Shown here piece by piece: positions 34,372 to 44,214 of a stretch of 64,000 nucleotides of DNA. A program made the translations under genes and the position numbers. Origin of the DNA: Rhizobium sp. CB3090 (GTDB lineage Bacteria; Pseudomonadota; Alphaproteobacteria; Rhizobiales; Rhizobiaceae); NCBI RefSeq assembly GCF_029714285.1, contig NZ_CP121662.1:868001-932000 (forward strand). Reading direction: 5' to 3'. Positions within the stretch are counted from its first letter, which is position 1. Every line of letters begins with the position of its first letter. The notes under the pieces were generated by a model, which was not told the origin of the DNA, made no database searches, and was given only the letters and a program-made list of their open reading frames with translations.

Positions 34372-36558
34372 TTACATCGATGGAATGCGCAGCTTCGTTG
34401 GCATCAAGATCTTCGGATCCGATTTATCTCGGCTATATGCCGGATTGATCGCGGGGTCCTCGAAAGTCGGTGTTGCGTGCAGCCGGCGCAGATTGTCTTT
34501 TTCCCGTTCAAATCGCTTTTTCCGTTCGCCGGATTTGTCCGATCCCCGTGAAAGCGATTCATGATGGTAAAGGCAGGCGAATGGCGTCCATATGATGCGA
34601 AAACCGGCCTTATGGGCTCGCAGGCAATAGTCGACATCATTGTAGGCGACAGCGAAATTTTCTTCATCGAACGTGCCGATGGCTGTGGCACAGTCACCGG
34701 AGATCAGCATGACCGCGCCGGTCACGCAGGTCACCGAATTGCGGACGTGCAGCCTGTTCATCGGACCGCCGAAATCTCGGGGCTTGTTCAGATACCAATG
34801 ACCTGCCAGCCCGCCGAAGCCGACCATAACGCCGGCATGCTGGATCTTGTCGTTCGGATAGAGAAGCTTGGCGCCGACAATGCCGGTTCCTTCATAGGCA
34901 AGACAGGCCACCATCTCCTTCAGCCAGTCGGGCTCGATAATCTCGACGTCATTGTTGAGGATCAGATAGTGCTCACCTTTGGCGGCGCGCAAACCGCGAT
35001 TGATCGACCGGGAGAAATTGAAGGGTTCGGGCGTGATCGCGACCGAAAACGCTGGCTGCGATTTGCGGTAGTGCTCATAGAGATCCAGAACGGCTTTGTC
35101 CGAAGAGCCGTTGTCGATGACAAGCACCTCGAAATTGGCATAGTCCGTTCGCTCGAAGATGTCCTTCAACACCCTGGAGATCAGGTCGAAACTATCCTTG
35201 CTTGGAATGATGATGGATATCTTCGGCCACGAGGTCTCCGGACGCTCGAACATCACGCGATGCAGGGTATCCGTCAGTGCCCCCTCGACGCGAACAGGCT
35301 GCCGTTGGCGATCAAATCGTTCGACAAGCGCTTTTCTGGCATTGGCGGTCGCAGCATCCATGAATTTCCGCGAATAGGTGCGTCCATTGCGCCGCCACCA
35401 ATAGGCGGGGTAGGGCAGGTGAAGGATGGTATTGTCGGGCAGCCCTTCCAGATAGCGCAGCAGGAGATCATAGTCCTGCGATCCGTCATATCCGGTGCGG
35501 AGATAGCCGATCTCCTGAAGCCGGCTGCGGCGGTAGATGGAGAAATGATTGATGTAGTTGACCCCCGTCAGAAGAACGGAGTCATAGGCCGGTTTCAACA
35601 TCAGACCCGTAGGCTTCAGTGCATCATCGACAACCATTTCATCGGTATATAGAAAATTTGCATCGGGATTTTGCTCCAACGTGCGTCGCACGACTTTGAA
35701 GGCATGAGGGGCGATCACGTCGTCATGGTCCAGGAACGCGACCCAAGACCCGCGCGCATGCAAAAGTCCGGCATTGGTGGCGGCCGCTATGCCGCCGTTC
35801 TTCTCGTTCAGAACGAAATGGACATTGTCTTTCGATCTCTGCGTCTCGAACCATCGCCGCGTTTCCGGCAAGGTCGATCCGTCGTCGCTCAGGATGAGTT
35901 CCGTACCTTCTTCGTTTTGTGCGTCGAAGGATCTTACGAGATCTTCGAGATACCGTACCGGGGCGTTGTAGACCGGGACGACAACGCTGAGCCATCGTCC
36001 CGCCGTCCGGGAAACAGGGGCAGCAGTGAGATCGGCGGCAAGCCGATAGCTTGCCTCCGCATATTGTATCGTTATGCTCCGCGAACGCTTTCCGAAGGCC
36101 AGCTTTGGCAGCTTCGTCCAGTATTGCGCAAGTTTACCGAGATCGACCCGTTCGGCTTGCCCGTCTGCACCCAGCAGAGTTGAAATATGCTTCTCAGCCG
36201 ATTTCGCCGAAGAAAATGCCGCAACGTCGAAGCTGAACTTAGTCGGAAAACTTGTCGGGTCGGCACGGAGCGAGCAGATGGTGCCGACTGCTCCCACATC
36301 GGCCGTAACAATGAAGCGGCGCCCTGCCGACAGCGTGATCGCATCCTTTTCCCGAAAACCGCGACCGCGATTGATGTAGAACTTCGGATCGATGTCCTCA
36401 TCGGTGCTGGCTATATGAATAACGACAAGCCTCCTTCTAAAGGGGGCGAATCGAATTTCGAAAGCAGGATCGTCGCCAAGGGATTTCCATAGATTGGCAT
36501 CCGCATCGGGAGAAATCTCGCGTTGAAGATCGTCGTTGGGTAAAATCTTAAGTGTCAT
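34372..36558 (-). CDS. Two-domain GT2 glycosyltransferase
   Basis: About 728 residues with an N-terminal region of unknown fold (about 1-185) and two GT-A glycosyltransferase family 2 domains. The first (about 190-400) has SVVVPVYNAP, DDGS and the metal motif FLDHDD. The second (about 440-690) has SIIIPSKDSFD, DNGSSD and LNNDVEI. Two active sites suggest it adds two sugars or alternating linkages. Last gene of the minus-strand capsule-type set. ATG 36558 is assumed; its ribosome site is weak. Confidence 0.87.
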   Translation of the reverse strand: MTLKILPNDDLQREISPDADANLWKSLGDDPAFEIRFAPFRRRLVVIHIASTDEDIDPKFYINRGRGFREKDAITLSAGRRFIVTADVGAVGTICSLRADPTSFPTKFSFDVAAFSSAKSAEKHISTLLGADGQAERVDLGKLAQYWTKLPKLAFGKRSRSITIQYAEASYRLAADLTAAPVSRTAGRWLSVVVPVYNAPVRYLEDLVRSFDAQNEEGTELILSDDGSTLPETRRWFETQRSKDNVHFVLNEKNGGIAAATNAGLLHARGSWVAFLDHDDVIAPHAFKVVRRTLEQNPDANFLYTDEMVVDDALKPTGLMLKPAYDSVLLTGVNYINHFSIYRRSRLQEIGYLRTGYDGSQDYDLLLRYLEGLPDNTILHLPYPAYWWRRNGRTYSRKFMDAATANARKALVERFDRQRQPVRVEGALTDTLHRVMFERPETSWPKISIIIPSKDSFDLISRVLKDIFERTDYANFEVLVIDNGSSDKAVLDLYEHYRKSQPAFSVAITPEPFNFSRSINRGLRAAKGEHYLILNNDVEIIEPDWLKEMVACLAYEGTGIVGAKLLYPNDKIQHAGVMVGFGGLAGHWYLNKPRDFGGPMNRLHVRNSVTCVTGAVMLISGDCATAIGTFDEENFAVAYNDVDYCLRAHKAGFRIIWTPFACLYHHESLSRGSDKSGERKKRFEREKDNLRRLHATPTFEDPAINPAYSRDKSDPKILMPTKLRIPSM

Positions 36559-36610
36559 TGATTCATCAATATCCAAATTCCGGCAGCGAGAGCATCGCCT
36601 TGGCTGGCCA

Positions 36611-37717
36611 TCAAGCCATATCATCAAGTCCAACGAAACGTACGCCTGGAAATGCCAGCGTCGCGTTCTGCCGCATTTTTTCTATGGATTGTAGCGTCGC
36701 ATCGCGCGCGGCAATTCGCCGGTCCCGACCTTCCGCAAGCTGATCGATTGCCATCAGCCATTCCTCCGGCGTGTTCCCGATGTGAATCTCTCCAGCGACG
36801 GCGCAGCGTGTAAATGTCGCGCATCGGGAAAATATGGCGGCGGCTCCCATGCGGCTTATATCGATCCGCTTGGTATCGGCGCGGCTGTCGTTGGTTCTTC
36901 CCGCCAGGAGCGGCGCCAAGGCAATATCGGCACCATGATCCGCGGTCCTCGCAAGATAGGACGACCACGGCAATTGCGGGCGGATCGTCATCCGACCCGG
37001 ATCGATATCCTGACGACGCCATCGGCGCGCAATACTGCCGTCGGCAAAGACCTCGAAATGTAAATTCTTATGCTTGTCCATGGCGGAGCTGACGATCGGC
37101 ATCAGGAATTCGTGCTCACGACGGTGAATGCCGGTCGCATGATAGACCATCTTGAGCGATGCAGTCGTTTCGTCCTCGATCTCGGCCGATCTCGGGGCGA
37201 GTCGGGATGGCATCGGCGCAAGGATGTCGACCTTATGGCCCGAGTTTGCCAGTGTATCCGCCAGGTGCTCCGTCGAGGCCCACAGGTGGGTGAGCCGTCG
37301 GTTGAGGCGCGGGAGCGGTCGGATCGCGAAATTGAGCAGCCTGAATTTATAGGGCCAACTGGCTTCGTCGCCCGCGATGACGGCGGGAATATCGTCGTCG
37401 ATGAAATAGGCTATCCCCGCCAGGCTCTTTTGCCTGTGCTCCAGCCAGCGCAGTTGCGGCCCCTTGATATAGCGGCAGATGACGACAAAAAGCCCCTGGC
37501 AATCGACGTCGTCCAAGCTGTCATCAAGCCCCTTCAGGATGACGGGAATATCGGCAAGGGCCCTGACGCGTTCATCCAGATAATAGCTGACGCTCGGGTT
37601 GGGATATCGCGACAGGATGAGCAGTCGTTTTGCGGGGGCGCGAATGCCGCCAAGAGATGTGGCGGAATGCCGCGGCTTGGGTATCAATCCGTAAATGGCG
37701 TCGCGCAGACTTTGCAT
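36611..37717 (-). CDS. Putative glycosyltransferase, divergent GT-B type
   Basis: About 368 residues. The sequence looks GT-B-like: an early strand KRLLILSRYPNPSVSYYLDER, a central WASTEHLADTLANSGHKVDIL, and a C-terminal region FEVFADGSIARRW with PLLAGRTNDSRADTKRID where family 4 enzymes bind the donor. The match is weak, so activity is inferred mostly from position between the export genes and the GT2 gene. ATG 37717 is used; the frame is open to 37789 but would overlap the upstream gene. Confidence 0.65.
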   Translation of the reverse strand: MQSLRDAIYGLIPKPRHSATSLGGIRAPAKRLLILSRYPNPSVSYYLDERVRALADIPVILKGLDDSLDDVDCQGLFVVICRYIKGPQLRWLEHRQKSLAGIAYFIDDDIPAVIAGDEASWPYKFRLLNFAIRPLPRLNRRLTHLWASTEHLADTLANSGHKVDILAPMPSRLAPRSAEIEDETTASLKMVYHATGIHRREHEFLMPIVSSAMDKHKNLHFEVFADGSIARRWRRQDIDPGRMTIRPQLPWSSYLARTADHGADIALAPLLAGRTNDSRADTKRIDISRMGAAAIFSRCATFTRCAVAGEIHIGNTPEEWLMAIDQLAEGRDRRIAARDATLQSIEKMRQNATLAFPGVRFVGLDDMA

Positions 37718-37737
37718 GGGTGACTGACCGAACGTGA

Positions 37738-39003
37738 TCACCCCAAGCGATTTCGCAGGGTTGTCAGCAGGCCGACGACAATGCTCCAAATCAGCAAGGT
37801 GGCTACTAAGACACCACCGATCCAGAGCCCTCGTCTGGGATACTCCGCTTCGTCCGGAAGGTCCGGCGCAAGAAAGGTATCGAGATAGAGGAGCTGTTGC
37901 TTGCTGACAAACTGCACTTGCTCCAACGTCTTCATGGCTATGGCGAACTGCTGTTCGGCGAGACTCTGTTCCAATTGTCGCTGGGACATGTCGACCGACA
38001 CGTCGGCAAGGTTCCGCTCGGATTTATTCTGTCCTGCCACCTTGCTGTTCAGATCATCCAGTTGCTTCTGCTTGCTGTCGATTTCGCGCTTCAGAACCTT
38101 CATCTGTGGCGCATTGGGCGCCACCGTCCCGAGCAAGGCATCGTATTTCTGCTGAAGGTTGATCTTGTCCGTCTGAACGCTGGTTATCAAGCCCGAGAGA
38201 ATTGCCGATGATCCCTCGACACTGAGGACGCCCGTTTGGTTACGGGCGAGCTGAAGCTGCTCCCGCGCTTTCTGTAGTTGATTCTTTGCATTGTCCAAAT
38301 TGGTTTGAGCAGTGTTGATGACGTCGCGCCAGATGCGGGTGTTGACGTCGTTGACCACCGCTTCGGAAGCGGCAACGACCTCCTGCAATATCTTCTGCGC
38401 ATCGGCGGCTGAAAAGGCACGGACCTTGACCGTTACGATGCCGCTGTTGGCATCGATTTTGACCGAGACCATATCCTTCCAGTAGTCGAGCATTTTCTCC
38501 GATGTCGCATCCTGCTTGAGCCTCGCCAGCGGGTCGATCGCCGGATTTCCATAGAGTTTTTGGAAGTCGACCTTGTTCCGGAGTGCGGCCACCATATCTT
38601 TGCTGGCAATGAAATTGGTAACGATCAACGTATTCTGAACGATCTGCGCCGATGGCAGGCCGGTTACCTTGGCCAGTTGGTCCTTCCCGAGCGCAGGCGT
38701 CGAAGACCGGACGGTAAAGCGCGTTTCGGATTGATATTGATCCGAGGCCATGCGTGTGAAGTAATAGATCGAAACGGCATTCGGAATAACCAGAAACAAT
38801 ACCGTAAAAGCCAATATGGCCCTTCCGAGGATTTGTTCCATCGGGCGGGGACGCAATCCGACTGCTTTGTAAAACTGGCTTCGCTTCGATGTCGAAAAGC
38901 GCAATTTGCGCGCAGTCACCGACAGTTTCGCGGCAACGTCGCGGCTATGCTGGATCGCACTGAGCTGAACAGTTTCAGATGTCTTTCCGGTATCGTGAGC
39001 CAT
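37738..39003 (-). CDS. Capsule export inner-membrane protein, KpsE/BexC/RkpR family (copy 2)
   Basis: About 421 residues with two membrane helices (about 65-90 and near the C-terminus, IGGVLVATLLIWSIVVGLL) and a long periplasmic coiled coil. Family signs are YYFTRMASDQYQSETRFTVRS near the first helix and PDLPDEAEYPRRGLW before the last. Proteins of this type bridge the ABC transporter and the outer-membrane exporter. It starts 30 bases after the ATPase gene. It is a paralogue of the 39701-40990 gene. Confidence 0.88.
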   Translation of the reverse strand: MAHDTGKTSETVQLSAIQHSRDVAAKLSVTARKLRFSTSKRSQFYKAVGLRPRPMEQILGRAILAFTVLFLVIPNAVSIYYFTRMASDQYQSETRFTVRSSTPALGKDQLAKVTGLPSAQIVQNTLIVTNFIASKDMVAALRNKVDFQKLYGNPAIDPLARLKQDATSEKMLDYWKDMVSVKIDANSGIVTVKVRAFSAADAQKILQEVVAASEAVVNDVNTRIWRDVINTAQTNLDNAKNQLQKAREQLQLARNQTGVLSVEGSSAILSGLITSVQTDKINLQQKYDALLGTVAPNAPQMKVLKREIDSKQKQLDDLNSKVAGQNKSERNLADVSVDMSQRQLEQSLAEQQFAIAMKTLEQVQFVSKQQLLYLDTFLAPDLPDEAEYPRRGLWIGGVLVATLLIWSIVVGLLTTLRNRLG

Positions 39004-39032
39004 ATGGGACCTTGTTGACAATCCGTCGCATC

Positions 39033-39686
39033 TTATCTGTTCAATCTATAGTAGGCTTCGATGGCCTGCTCGACCTGATCGAAAAATATAAGTCTGCCGT
39101 CGACGAGCACCATTCCCTTGTCGCAATGCGATTTGATCATGCTCATGCTGTGCGAGATCATGATGATGTCGGAATATTTCCGCCGGCTGTCAAATGCGAC
39201 GCGGCAGCGCTCCTGGAACCGAGCATCGCCCACCGCCAAAACTTCATCGACGAGATAGCATTCGAATTCGATAGCCATGGAAAGCCCGAAGGCCAATCGG
39301 GCGGCCATGCCGGAAGAATAGGTGCGCACCGGCGCATTGATATAATCGCCGAGCTCAGCGAACTCTTCGACAAAACGGGAGACTCGCCTGACATCCTCGC
39401 CATAGGCGCGGGCGACGAAGTGAAGATTGGCGCGGCCAGTCATATAGGGATTGAAGCCGCTGGAAAGGCCCAATGGCCAGGACACCCGAACATCCTTGGA
39501 GATCTTGCCTGAATTTGGCAGCATGGTGCCGGCGATCATCCGCATCGTCGTGGACTTTCCGGCACCATTGACGCCGAGCAGACCATAGGAATAGCCAGAC
39601 ATGAATTCGCAGCTCACGCGATCCAGGATCACTTTTTTGCTATTCTGCGTCTTGAAGTGTTTCGATACGTTCTTGAAGCGGATCAT
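39033..39686 (-). CDS. Capsule polysaccharide ABC transporter ATP-binding protein, KpsT family
   Basis: A 217-residue ATPase for export of lipid-linked capsular polysaccharide. Walker A LGVNGAGKSTT, signature region TYSSGMAARLAFGLSMA, Walker B CYLVDEVLAVGD and switch His in MISHSMSM are all intact. Length matches KpsT/BexA. Flanked on both sides by KpsE-like genes. The obligatory membrane partner KpsM is not encoded in this window. Confidence 0.93.
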   Translation of the reverse strand: MIRFKNVSKHFKTQNSKKVILDRVSCEFMSGYSYGLLGVNGAGKSTTMRMIAGTMLPNSGKISKDVRVSWPLGLSSGFNPYMTGRANLHFVARAYGEDVRRVSRFVEEFAELGDYINAPVRTYSSGMAARLAFGLSMAIEFECYLVDEVLAVGDARFQERCRVAFDSRRKYSDIIMISHSMSMIKSHCDKGMVLVDGRLIFFDQVEQAIEAYYRLNR

Positions 39687-39700
39687 CGCGCCTTTCTCAC

Positions 39701-40990
39701 TTATATCCGATGATCCTCTACCGACGCCCAGATCAACGAAAGAGTTGTCCAGAGAACGGCCAGGCCGAGCAATATGATCAGTGGTGTGGTAATCCGGTGA
39801 GGAAATTCGGCTTCATCCGGAAGCGCCGGCTTTACGAAAACCGCCAAGTAAAGCGTCTTTCGAAGTGCCTCCGCGAGGACCGCGTCGTAATTCTTCTGGG
39901 AAGCCTCATAGAGCTTCTCCGCGATCATCCGGTTTGTGTCGAGCTTGGAGTATTCGAGCAGTGCTTTGGCGAGGCTGGCGTTTTCCGGCCCGGTCAGTTC
40001 TGCTTTCTTCTTGTCGATCTGAGCGTCGAGGCTCTGTAGCGCGAGCGTGAGCTGCTGATAGGTCGGAGAACCCTCGGCATGGGATTGCTTCATCACGAAC
40101 AGGCGCGTTTCGAATTCGAGCTTCTGCGCAAGGAGCCCCGTCAGCAGCGCGCTGCTGTCCTTCGCCTGCGTCTCCGGGCTGAGAAGCCCGGATTGATGTT
40201 GGAACTGATTGAGTGCAGCCAGGGTGTCGTTATAGGCTTTGCCGCTTTTCTCGACGTCGGCCTGCATGCTTTGCACGATATCGTTGCGTGCACGTTGGGA
40301 GAGCTCGTTGATCAACGATTCGCTCTCTTGAATGATGGCGTTGGAGAGCTTTACGGAATCATCGGGCGTGAATGTGCGCACCTTCAAAGTGATGATGCCG
40401 GAAGAGACGTCGATATAGGCGCTAACGTGGTTTTCCCAATAATTCAGAAATTCCTCATCGGATTGGGACGAGCGGAATCGAGATAGAAAATCGGCGTCCT
40501 GCCGCGCGAACATCGATCGATAGTCGAGTTTTTCGCCGATCCGTTTGAGAATCTCGGTGGAGTGAATGAAGCTCGTGACGACATAGGCGTCCTGTGACGC
40601 AGAACGCATGTTGAGAAGGCCCGCGGCGCCGTCGGATCCGCCGCTACCGTCGCCCTTGTCGTCCGAACTGGTGCCGGAGAGGGCACGGACGGCGAAGCGG
40701 GCTTCGGCAACATACTGATCCGAGGCAATGAAGACGTAGTAGATCGAGCTTGCCAGAAACGGCAGGATAACGATCAATAGAAAGCTGAGGAGCCTGAGTG
40801 GCGGTTTGCCGCCTTCTTGGGGGGTGGGTTCGTGCGCGCCGGGGGCCGGTATATATTCGATATCTTCCAGGTCAGTGTGCTGGTGCCGTTCCGGCAGCCT
40901 TCGCCGAAACAATGACGGCAGGATGTGCCGTACTGGCTTTACCCGCGGATATTGCTGATCGATTGTCTCTTCAATGGCTATTTTGGGCAT
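39701..40990 (-). CDS. Capsule export inner-membrane protein, KpsE/BexC/RkpR family (copy 1)
   Basis: About 429 residues. A long cytoplasmic N-terminus (about 85 residues, Pro/Glu rich) precedes the first membrane helix. Then comes YYVFIASDQYVAEARFAVRA, a periplasmic coiled coil, and PALPDEAEFPHRITTPLIIL before the final helix. The ATPase gene follows after 14 bases. The start (ATG 40990, or 41002) lies inside the end of the upstream gene, suggesting coupling. Diverged from copy 2 but with the same architecture. Confidence 0.88.
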   Translation of the reverse strand: MPKIAIEETIDQQYPRVKPVRHILPSLFRRRLPERHQHTDLEDIEYIPAPGAHEPTPQEGGKPPLRLLSFLLIVILPFLASSIYYVFIASDQYVAEARFAVRALSGTSSDDKGDGSGGSDGAAGLLNMRSASQDAYVVTSFIHSTEILKRIGEKLDYRSMFARQDADFLSRFRSSQSDEEFLNYWENHVSAYIDVSSGIITLKVRTFTPDDSVKLSNAIIQESESLINELSQRARNDIVQSMQADVEKSGKAYNDTLAALNQFQHQSGLLSPETQAKDSSALLTGLLAQKLEFETRLFVMKQSHAEGSPTYQQLTLALQSLDAQIDKKKAELTGPENASLAKALLEYSKLDTNRMIAEKLYEASQKNYDAVLAEALRKTLYLAVFVKPALPDEAEFPHRITTPLIILLGLAVLWTTLSLIWASVEDHRI

Positions 40991-42056
40991 ATCGGCTTGC
41001 ATTCGCTTTTTGCAATTCCGGCGCGGTTGGTTTCATCGCCTCACGCACGTAATGATCAAAAATCAAATCTTCTTCGAGTATCAGTTCGGCAATATGCAAC
41101 GAGCGCAATCTCGTCGCAACGTCTTCCAGAGCGGAATGCCGCGAGGGCAGCGGAAGATCGCCTATGGAAATGCCAAGCAGCTCACCGATCGCGTCCTGAA
41201 AATGCAGGCTATCGGCATCGTGCCCGACAATGGTGAATCGTGAGAGCAGGTCGATCGCCGCGGCGACGTCGCTGCGCTTGACGAGTTGCTCGGGAGTGGT
41301 GGCGACCAGTTGGCGGGTGACGGGGGACAGCAGAACGTTTCTGACATTCTGCGACGCTTTCTTGAGCGCCGATTTAAGCGACGCCTCGCTTTCGAGATCG
41401 ACATCGGCGAAATGCTCTGCGGCTGGCGCCAGGATGATCTTGTCCCGGTCGCCAAAGAAGGAAATCTGGGTTTTTGCCATTCGTTTCAAAAGGAATATGC
41501 GCAGTGCCAATTCGTAGTAGGGGTCTGTGAGCAGCACGATGGCCTTGAACCCCTTATCGAGAAACTCCTCATAATTCCGCAGCAGCAGCCGCCCGCTGAT
41601 ATAGATCGACTGAATGGCATTGAGATGAAAGGCCTGGAGCGCAGTTTCGTGGCCGAAGCGCTCCACGGACGACAGCTCATATTGGAAATGGCGGCCACAG
41701 TGATAATCGAATTTCGCCATGGGCACGAGTTGCGTTTCCAGACGCAGTATCTTCTGCGGAACCGGCTGCGATACCTGCGGCCGCCGGTAGATCAGCAACC
41801 CAGACTTGGCATCATGGATCATGAGCGTTTTTCGCTCGGCAATATCCGGAATGACAGACGCGTCTAATTTGAAGCCTACGCGCCCGTTTTCATGCCGCCC
41901 TGAGGCGACAACCGCCTCCTTGATCTGATCGCAAGGCAAGACCATCAGCTCGCCATCCACGTCGGATACCCTGATATGCGGCAGATCGGAAAATCCGTCC
42001 GGAATGAGATAGCCTTCCAGAACCGTGCCCCGATCATATTCGAGATTAAACAGCAC
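40971..42056 (-). CDS. Unrecognised protein of the capsule-type locus
   Basis: About 361 residues, probably cytoplasmic; no signal peptide or membrane helix. I recognise no family. Visible features: LHIAELILEEDLIFDHYVRE at the C-terminal end, a central FQYELSSVERFGHETALQAF, and FKAIVLLTDPYYELALRIFL. The overall look is of a nucleotide- or PAPS-dependent transferase, but no motif proves it. GTG 42056 is preceded by GGAGAA with good spacing, which favours it over an upstream TTG at 42110. Overlaps the KpsE-like copy 1 gene. Confidence 0.7.
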   Translation of the reverse strand: MLFNLEYDRGTVLEGYLIPDGFSDLPHIRVSDVDGELMVLPCDQIKEAVVASGRHENGRVGFKLDASVIPDIAERKTLMIHDAKSGLLIYRRPQVSQPVPQKILRLETQLVPMAKFDYHCGRHFQYELSSVERFGHETALQAFHLNAIQSIYISGRLLLRNYEEFLDKGFKAIVLLTDPYYELALRIFLLKRMAKTQISFFGDRDKIILAPAAEHFADVDLESEASLKSALKKASQNVRNVLLSPVTRQLVATTPEQLVKRSDVAAAIDLLSRFTIVGHDADSLHFQDAIGELLGISIGDLPLPSRHSALEDVATRLRSLHIAELILEEDLIFDHYVREAMKPTAPELQKANASRYAQNSH

Positions 42057-42196
42057 GGCTATTCTCCGGCGTCTCAAGCTTGCCGGCAGGGAAGGAGCCT
42101 TGGCCCTCAAGAACCGTCAAATTGTCGTAGGTGCCTTCAAACACGTCATGATTATCCAAAATACTCTAGGGCGCAGAGCTTCGGCAGGCATGTGAA

Positions 42197-43051
42197 TCAC
42201 ACAGCCGCATGCGCTTTGCGCGCCAGAAGAGAAAAGCACGGTCCACCGGAATGGCTGAAGTCCTGATCCTTGATTGTGATATCGCTGAATCCAAGCTTGT
42301 CCAGCAGGGTCAATATATCGTCTCTATGCATCCAAAAATGCCGATCCTTCATACCACCGCAGAAAGACGCGTTCGCGTTGGCATGTTGATAGCTGCGTTC
42401 GTAGTAGCGTACCGGAACGCCCTCGATCACCTTCGTTTCGACCTTTCCGCTGAAGGGATTGCGGCGCACATCGCCAGCAGGCATCGCTTCTTCCAGAAAA
42501 AAATGCGTCCAGATAAAAATGGCATTGGCGCGACTGGCCAACAGTCTCAAAAACTCTCCGGGATCGGCCATATGATAGAGGACGCCGGAAGCGACGGCAA
42601 AATCATAAACTTCACTGTGGTCGGTGAGCCACGCTTGAATATCGCCTAACAAAAACGACGCGGTGTCGATATCGAGAATCTGCCTTGTCACCAGGCACCG
42701 CAGGAAACAGAGCCGATTTGCTTCGATCGCATCGATTCGGGCCGGACGCTCGCGATGCAGCATATAAGTATGCATCCCCTCGAGGGGCCCGACTTCGAGT
42801 ATCGTCTTCCCCGCAATCGAGCCAAACGATCGCAGAGCCCAGTCTATTCGATCGTCCGCGTAAAGATGATGTTTTCCGGCATTCAAGTTAAGCGCGACGG
42901 GAAAGGCGCTATTCCATCCGGGGAGGGCGTCAATCGCATTCTGATGGTCAGGTTTGCCCTGCTCGTATTGGTCAAATATCGCTTCCAGAGAATTCTCTGG
43001 CACCTTTTTCCTGGATCGCCTTGCAAAACCGAGCATCGACAGCACCTTCAT
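42197..43051 (-). CDS. Class I SAM-dependent methyltransferase
   Basis: A 284-residue methyltransferase. Motif I is TILEVGPLEGMHTYML (about residue 87), the acidic SAM ribose ligand is in RIDAIEANRLCFLRC, and motif IV is YDFAVASGVLYHMADP. It resembles FkbM/DUF1698-like glycan methyltransferases in layout. First gene of the minus-strand capsule-type set. It probably methylates a sugar or caps the polysaccharide, by inference from its neighbours. Confidence 0.85.
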   Translation of the reverse strand: MKVLSMLGFARRSRKKVPENSLEAIFDQYEQGKPDHQNAIDALPGWNSAFPVALNLNAGKHHLYADDRIDWALRSFGSIAGKTILEVGPLEGMHTYMLHRERPARIDAIEANRLCFLRCLVTRQILDIDTASFLLGDIQAWLTDHSEVYDFAVASGVLYHMADPGEFLRLLASRANAIFIWTHFFLEEAMPAGDVRRNPFSGKVETKVIEGVPVRYYERSYQHANANASFCGGMKDRHFWMHRDDILTLLDKLGFSDITIKDQDFSHSGGPCFSLLARKAHAAV

Positions 43052-43198
43052 TCCATCGGTATTTTGGTCCGGTTTCGAGACGCCTCTAAGCCGGTGGAAG
43101 AGGCCGGCTTTCAGCCGCCCTCATCCAAATCGCCGCAGCATCCTGCTTGGCCGGCGCGATCGCTTTACGGTCTGCTGCCATTTCCTGGGTCTGAGCCT

Positions 43199-44131
43199 TC
43201 AGGCGCTCAGCATCAGGTCCATGTTCTGGACCGCAGCGCCCGAAGCACCTTTGCCGAGATTGTCGAGCAGAGCGACGAGATTGACCTGAGTGGTGCCTGG
43301 CGTGCCGAATACGAACAGCTTCATCGTATCCCGGCCGGCCAGCTCGACGGCGTCGACGCGCGGCAAAGCGCGGCTTTCTGCCAGCGGGACGACCTGCACG
43401 ATATCCTGACCGGCATAGTGGGCCGCGAGCACAGCATGGATGCTCTCCAGCGTCGCGCCTTCGGCGAGATCGTCGAGGTGCAACGGCACCTGCACGATCA
43501 TGCCCTGCGGAAACTTGCCGACGGATGGCGAGAAGATCGGTGCGCGGTCAAGCAGGCCGTGCGTCGTCATCTCCGGCACATGCTTGTGAGTGAGCGGCAG
43601 GCCATAAAGAAAGTGCGGCGCGGTGATCGCATCAGGGTGATCGGCATTTTCCATCTGCGCGATCATCTGCTTGCCGCCGCCGGTATAGCCGGAAACGGCA
43701 TTGATGGTGACGGGATAGCCATCTGGCAGGATGCCGGCAGCGCGCAGCGGCCGGATGAGGCCGATGGCGCCGGTGGGATAACAGCCGGGATTGGCGACGA
43801 AACGGGCAACCTTGATCTTGTCGCCCTGTTCCTTGTCCATTTCGGCAAAGCCATAGGCCCAGCCGGGATTGACGCGATGGGCGGTGGAGGTGTCGATGAC
43901 GCGGACCCTGTTGTTCGCCGAGACCATCTTCACTGCTTCCTTCGATGCATCGTCGGGCAGGCAGAGAATGGCGATATCGGCGCTGTTCAGCATGTCTTCG
44001 CGCATCGCGGCATTGCGGCGTTCGGCTTCCGGAATGGACAGAAGCTCGACATCGCGGCGGTCGGCCATGCGCGTGCGGATCTGCAAGCCCGTGGTTCCGT
44101 GTTCGCCGTCGATGAAGATTTTCGGTGCCAT
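43199..44131 (-). CDS. argC: N-acetyl-gamma-glutamyl-phosphate reductase, type 2
   Basis: A 310-residue enzyme for the third step of arginine synthesis (NADPH reduction of N-acetylglutamyl phosphate). The nucleotide-binding loop is [13 protein letters not shown] at the N-terminus and the catalytic Cys117 is in [12 protein letters not shown]. Length and motifs fit the short type-2 group common in Rhizobiales. Agmatinase lies upstream on the same strand (83-base gap). Confidence 0.95.
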   Translation of the reverse strand: MAPKIFIDGEHGTTGLQIRTRMADRRDVELLSIPEAERRNAAMREDMLNSADIAILCLPDDASKEAVKMVSANNRVRVIDTSTAHRVNPGWAYGFAEMDKEQGDKIKVARFVANPGCYPTGAIGLIRPLRAAGILPDGYPVTINAVSGYTGGGKQMIAQMENADHPDAITAPHFLYGLPLTHKHVPEMTTHGLLDRAPIFSPSVGKFPQGMIVQVPLHLDDLAEGATLESIHAVLAAHYAGQDIVQVVPLAESRALPRVDAVELAGRDTMKLFVFGTPGTTQVNLVALLDNLGKGASGAAVQNMDLMLSA

Positions 44132-44214
44132 TTTAATCCTGCTCTTTCAATAGGTTAAGAGTGTTTCCGGACTCGGTTTGCCATGGAGTTGATTCAAAAT
44201 GATAACAGCTGCAA

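Noticed and set aside
34561..35652. Plus-strand open frame (363 codons) opposite the GT2 gene
   Set aside because: Shadow of a glycosyltransferase gene with clear DDGS and DHDD motifs.
42755..44158. Plus-strand open frame (467 codons) over the methyltransferase and argC
   Set aside because: Crosses two genuine minus-strand genes and the gap between them.
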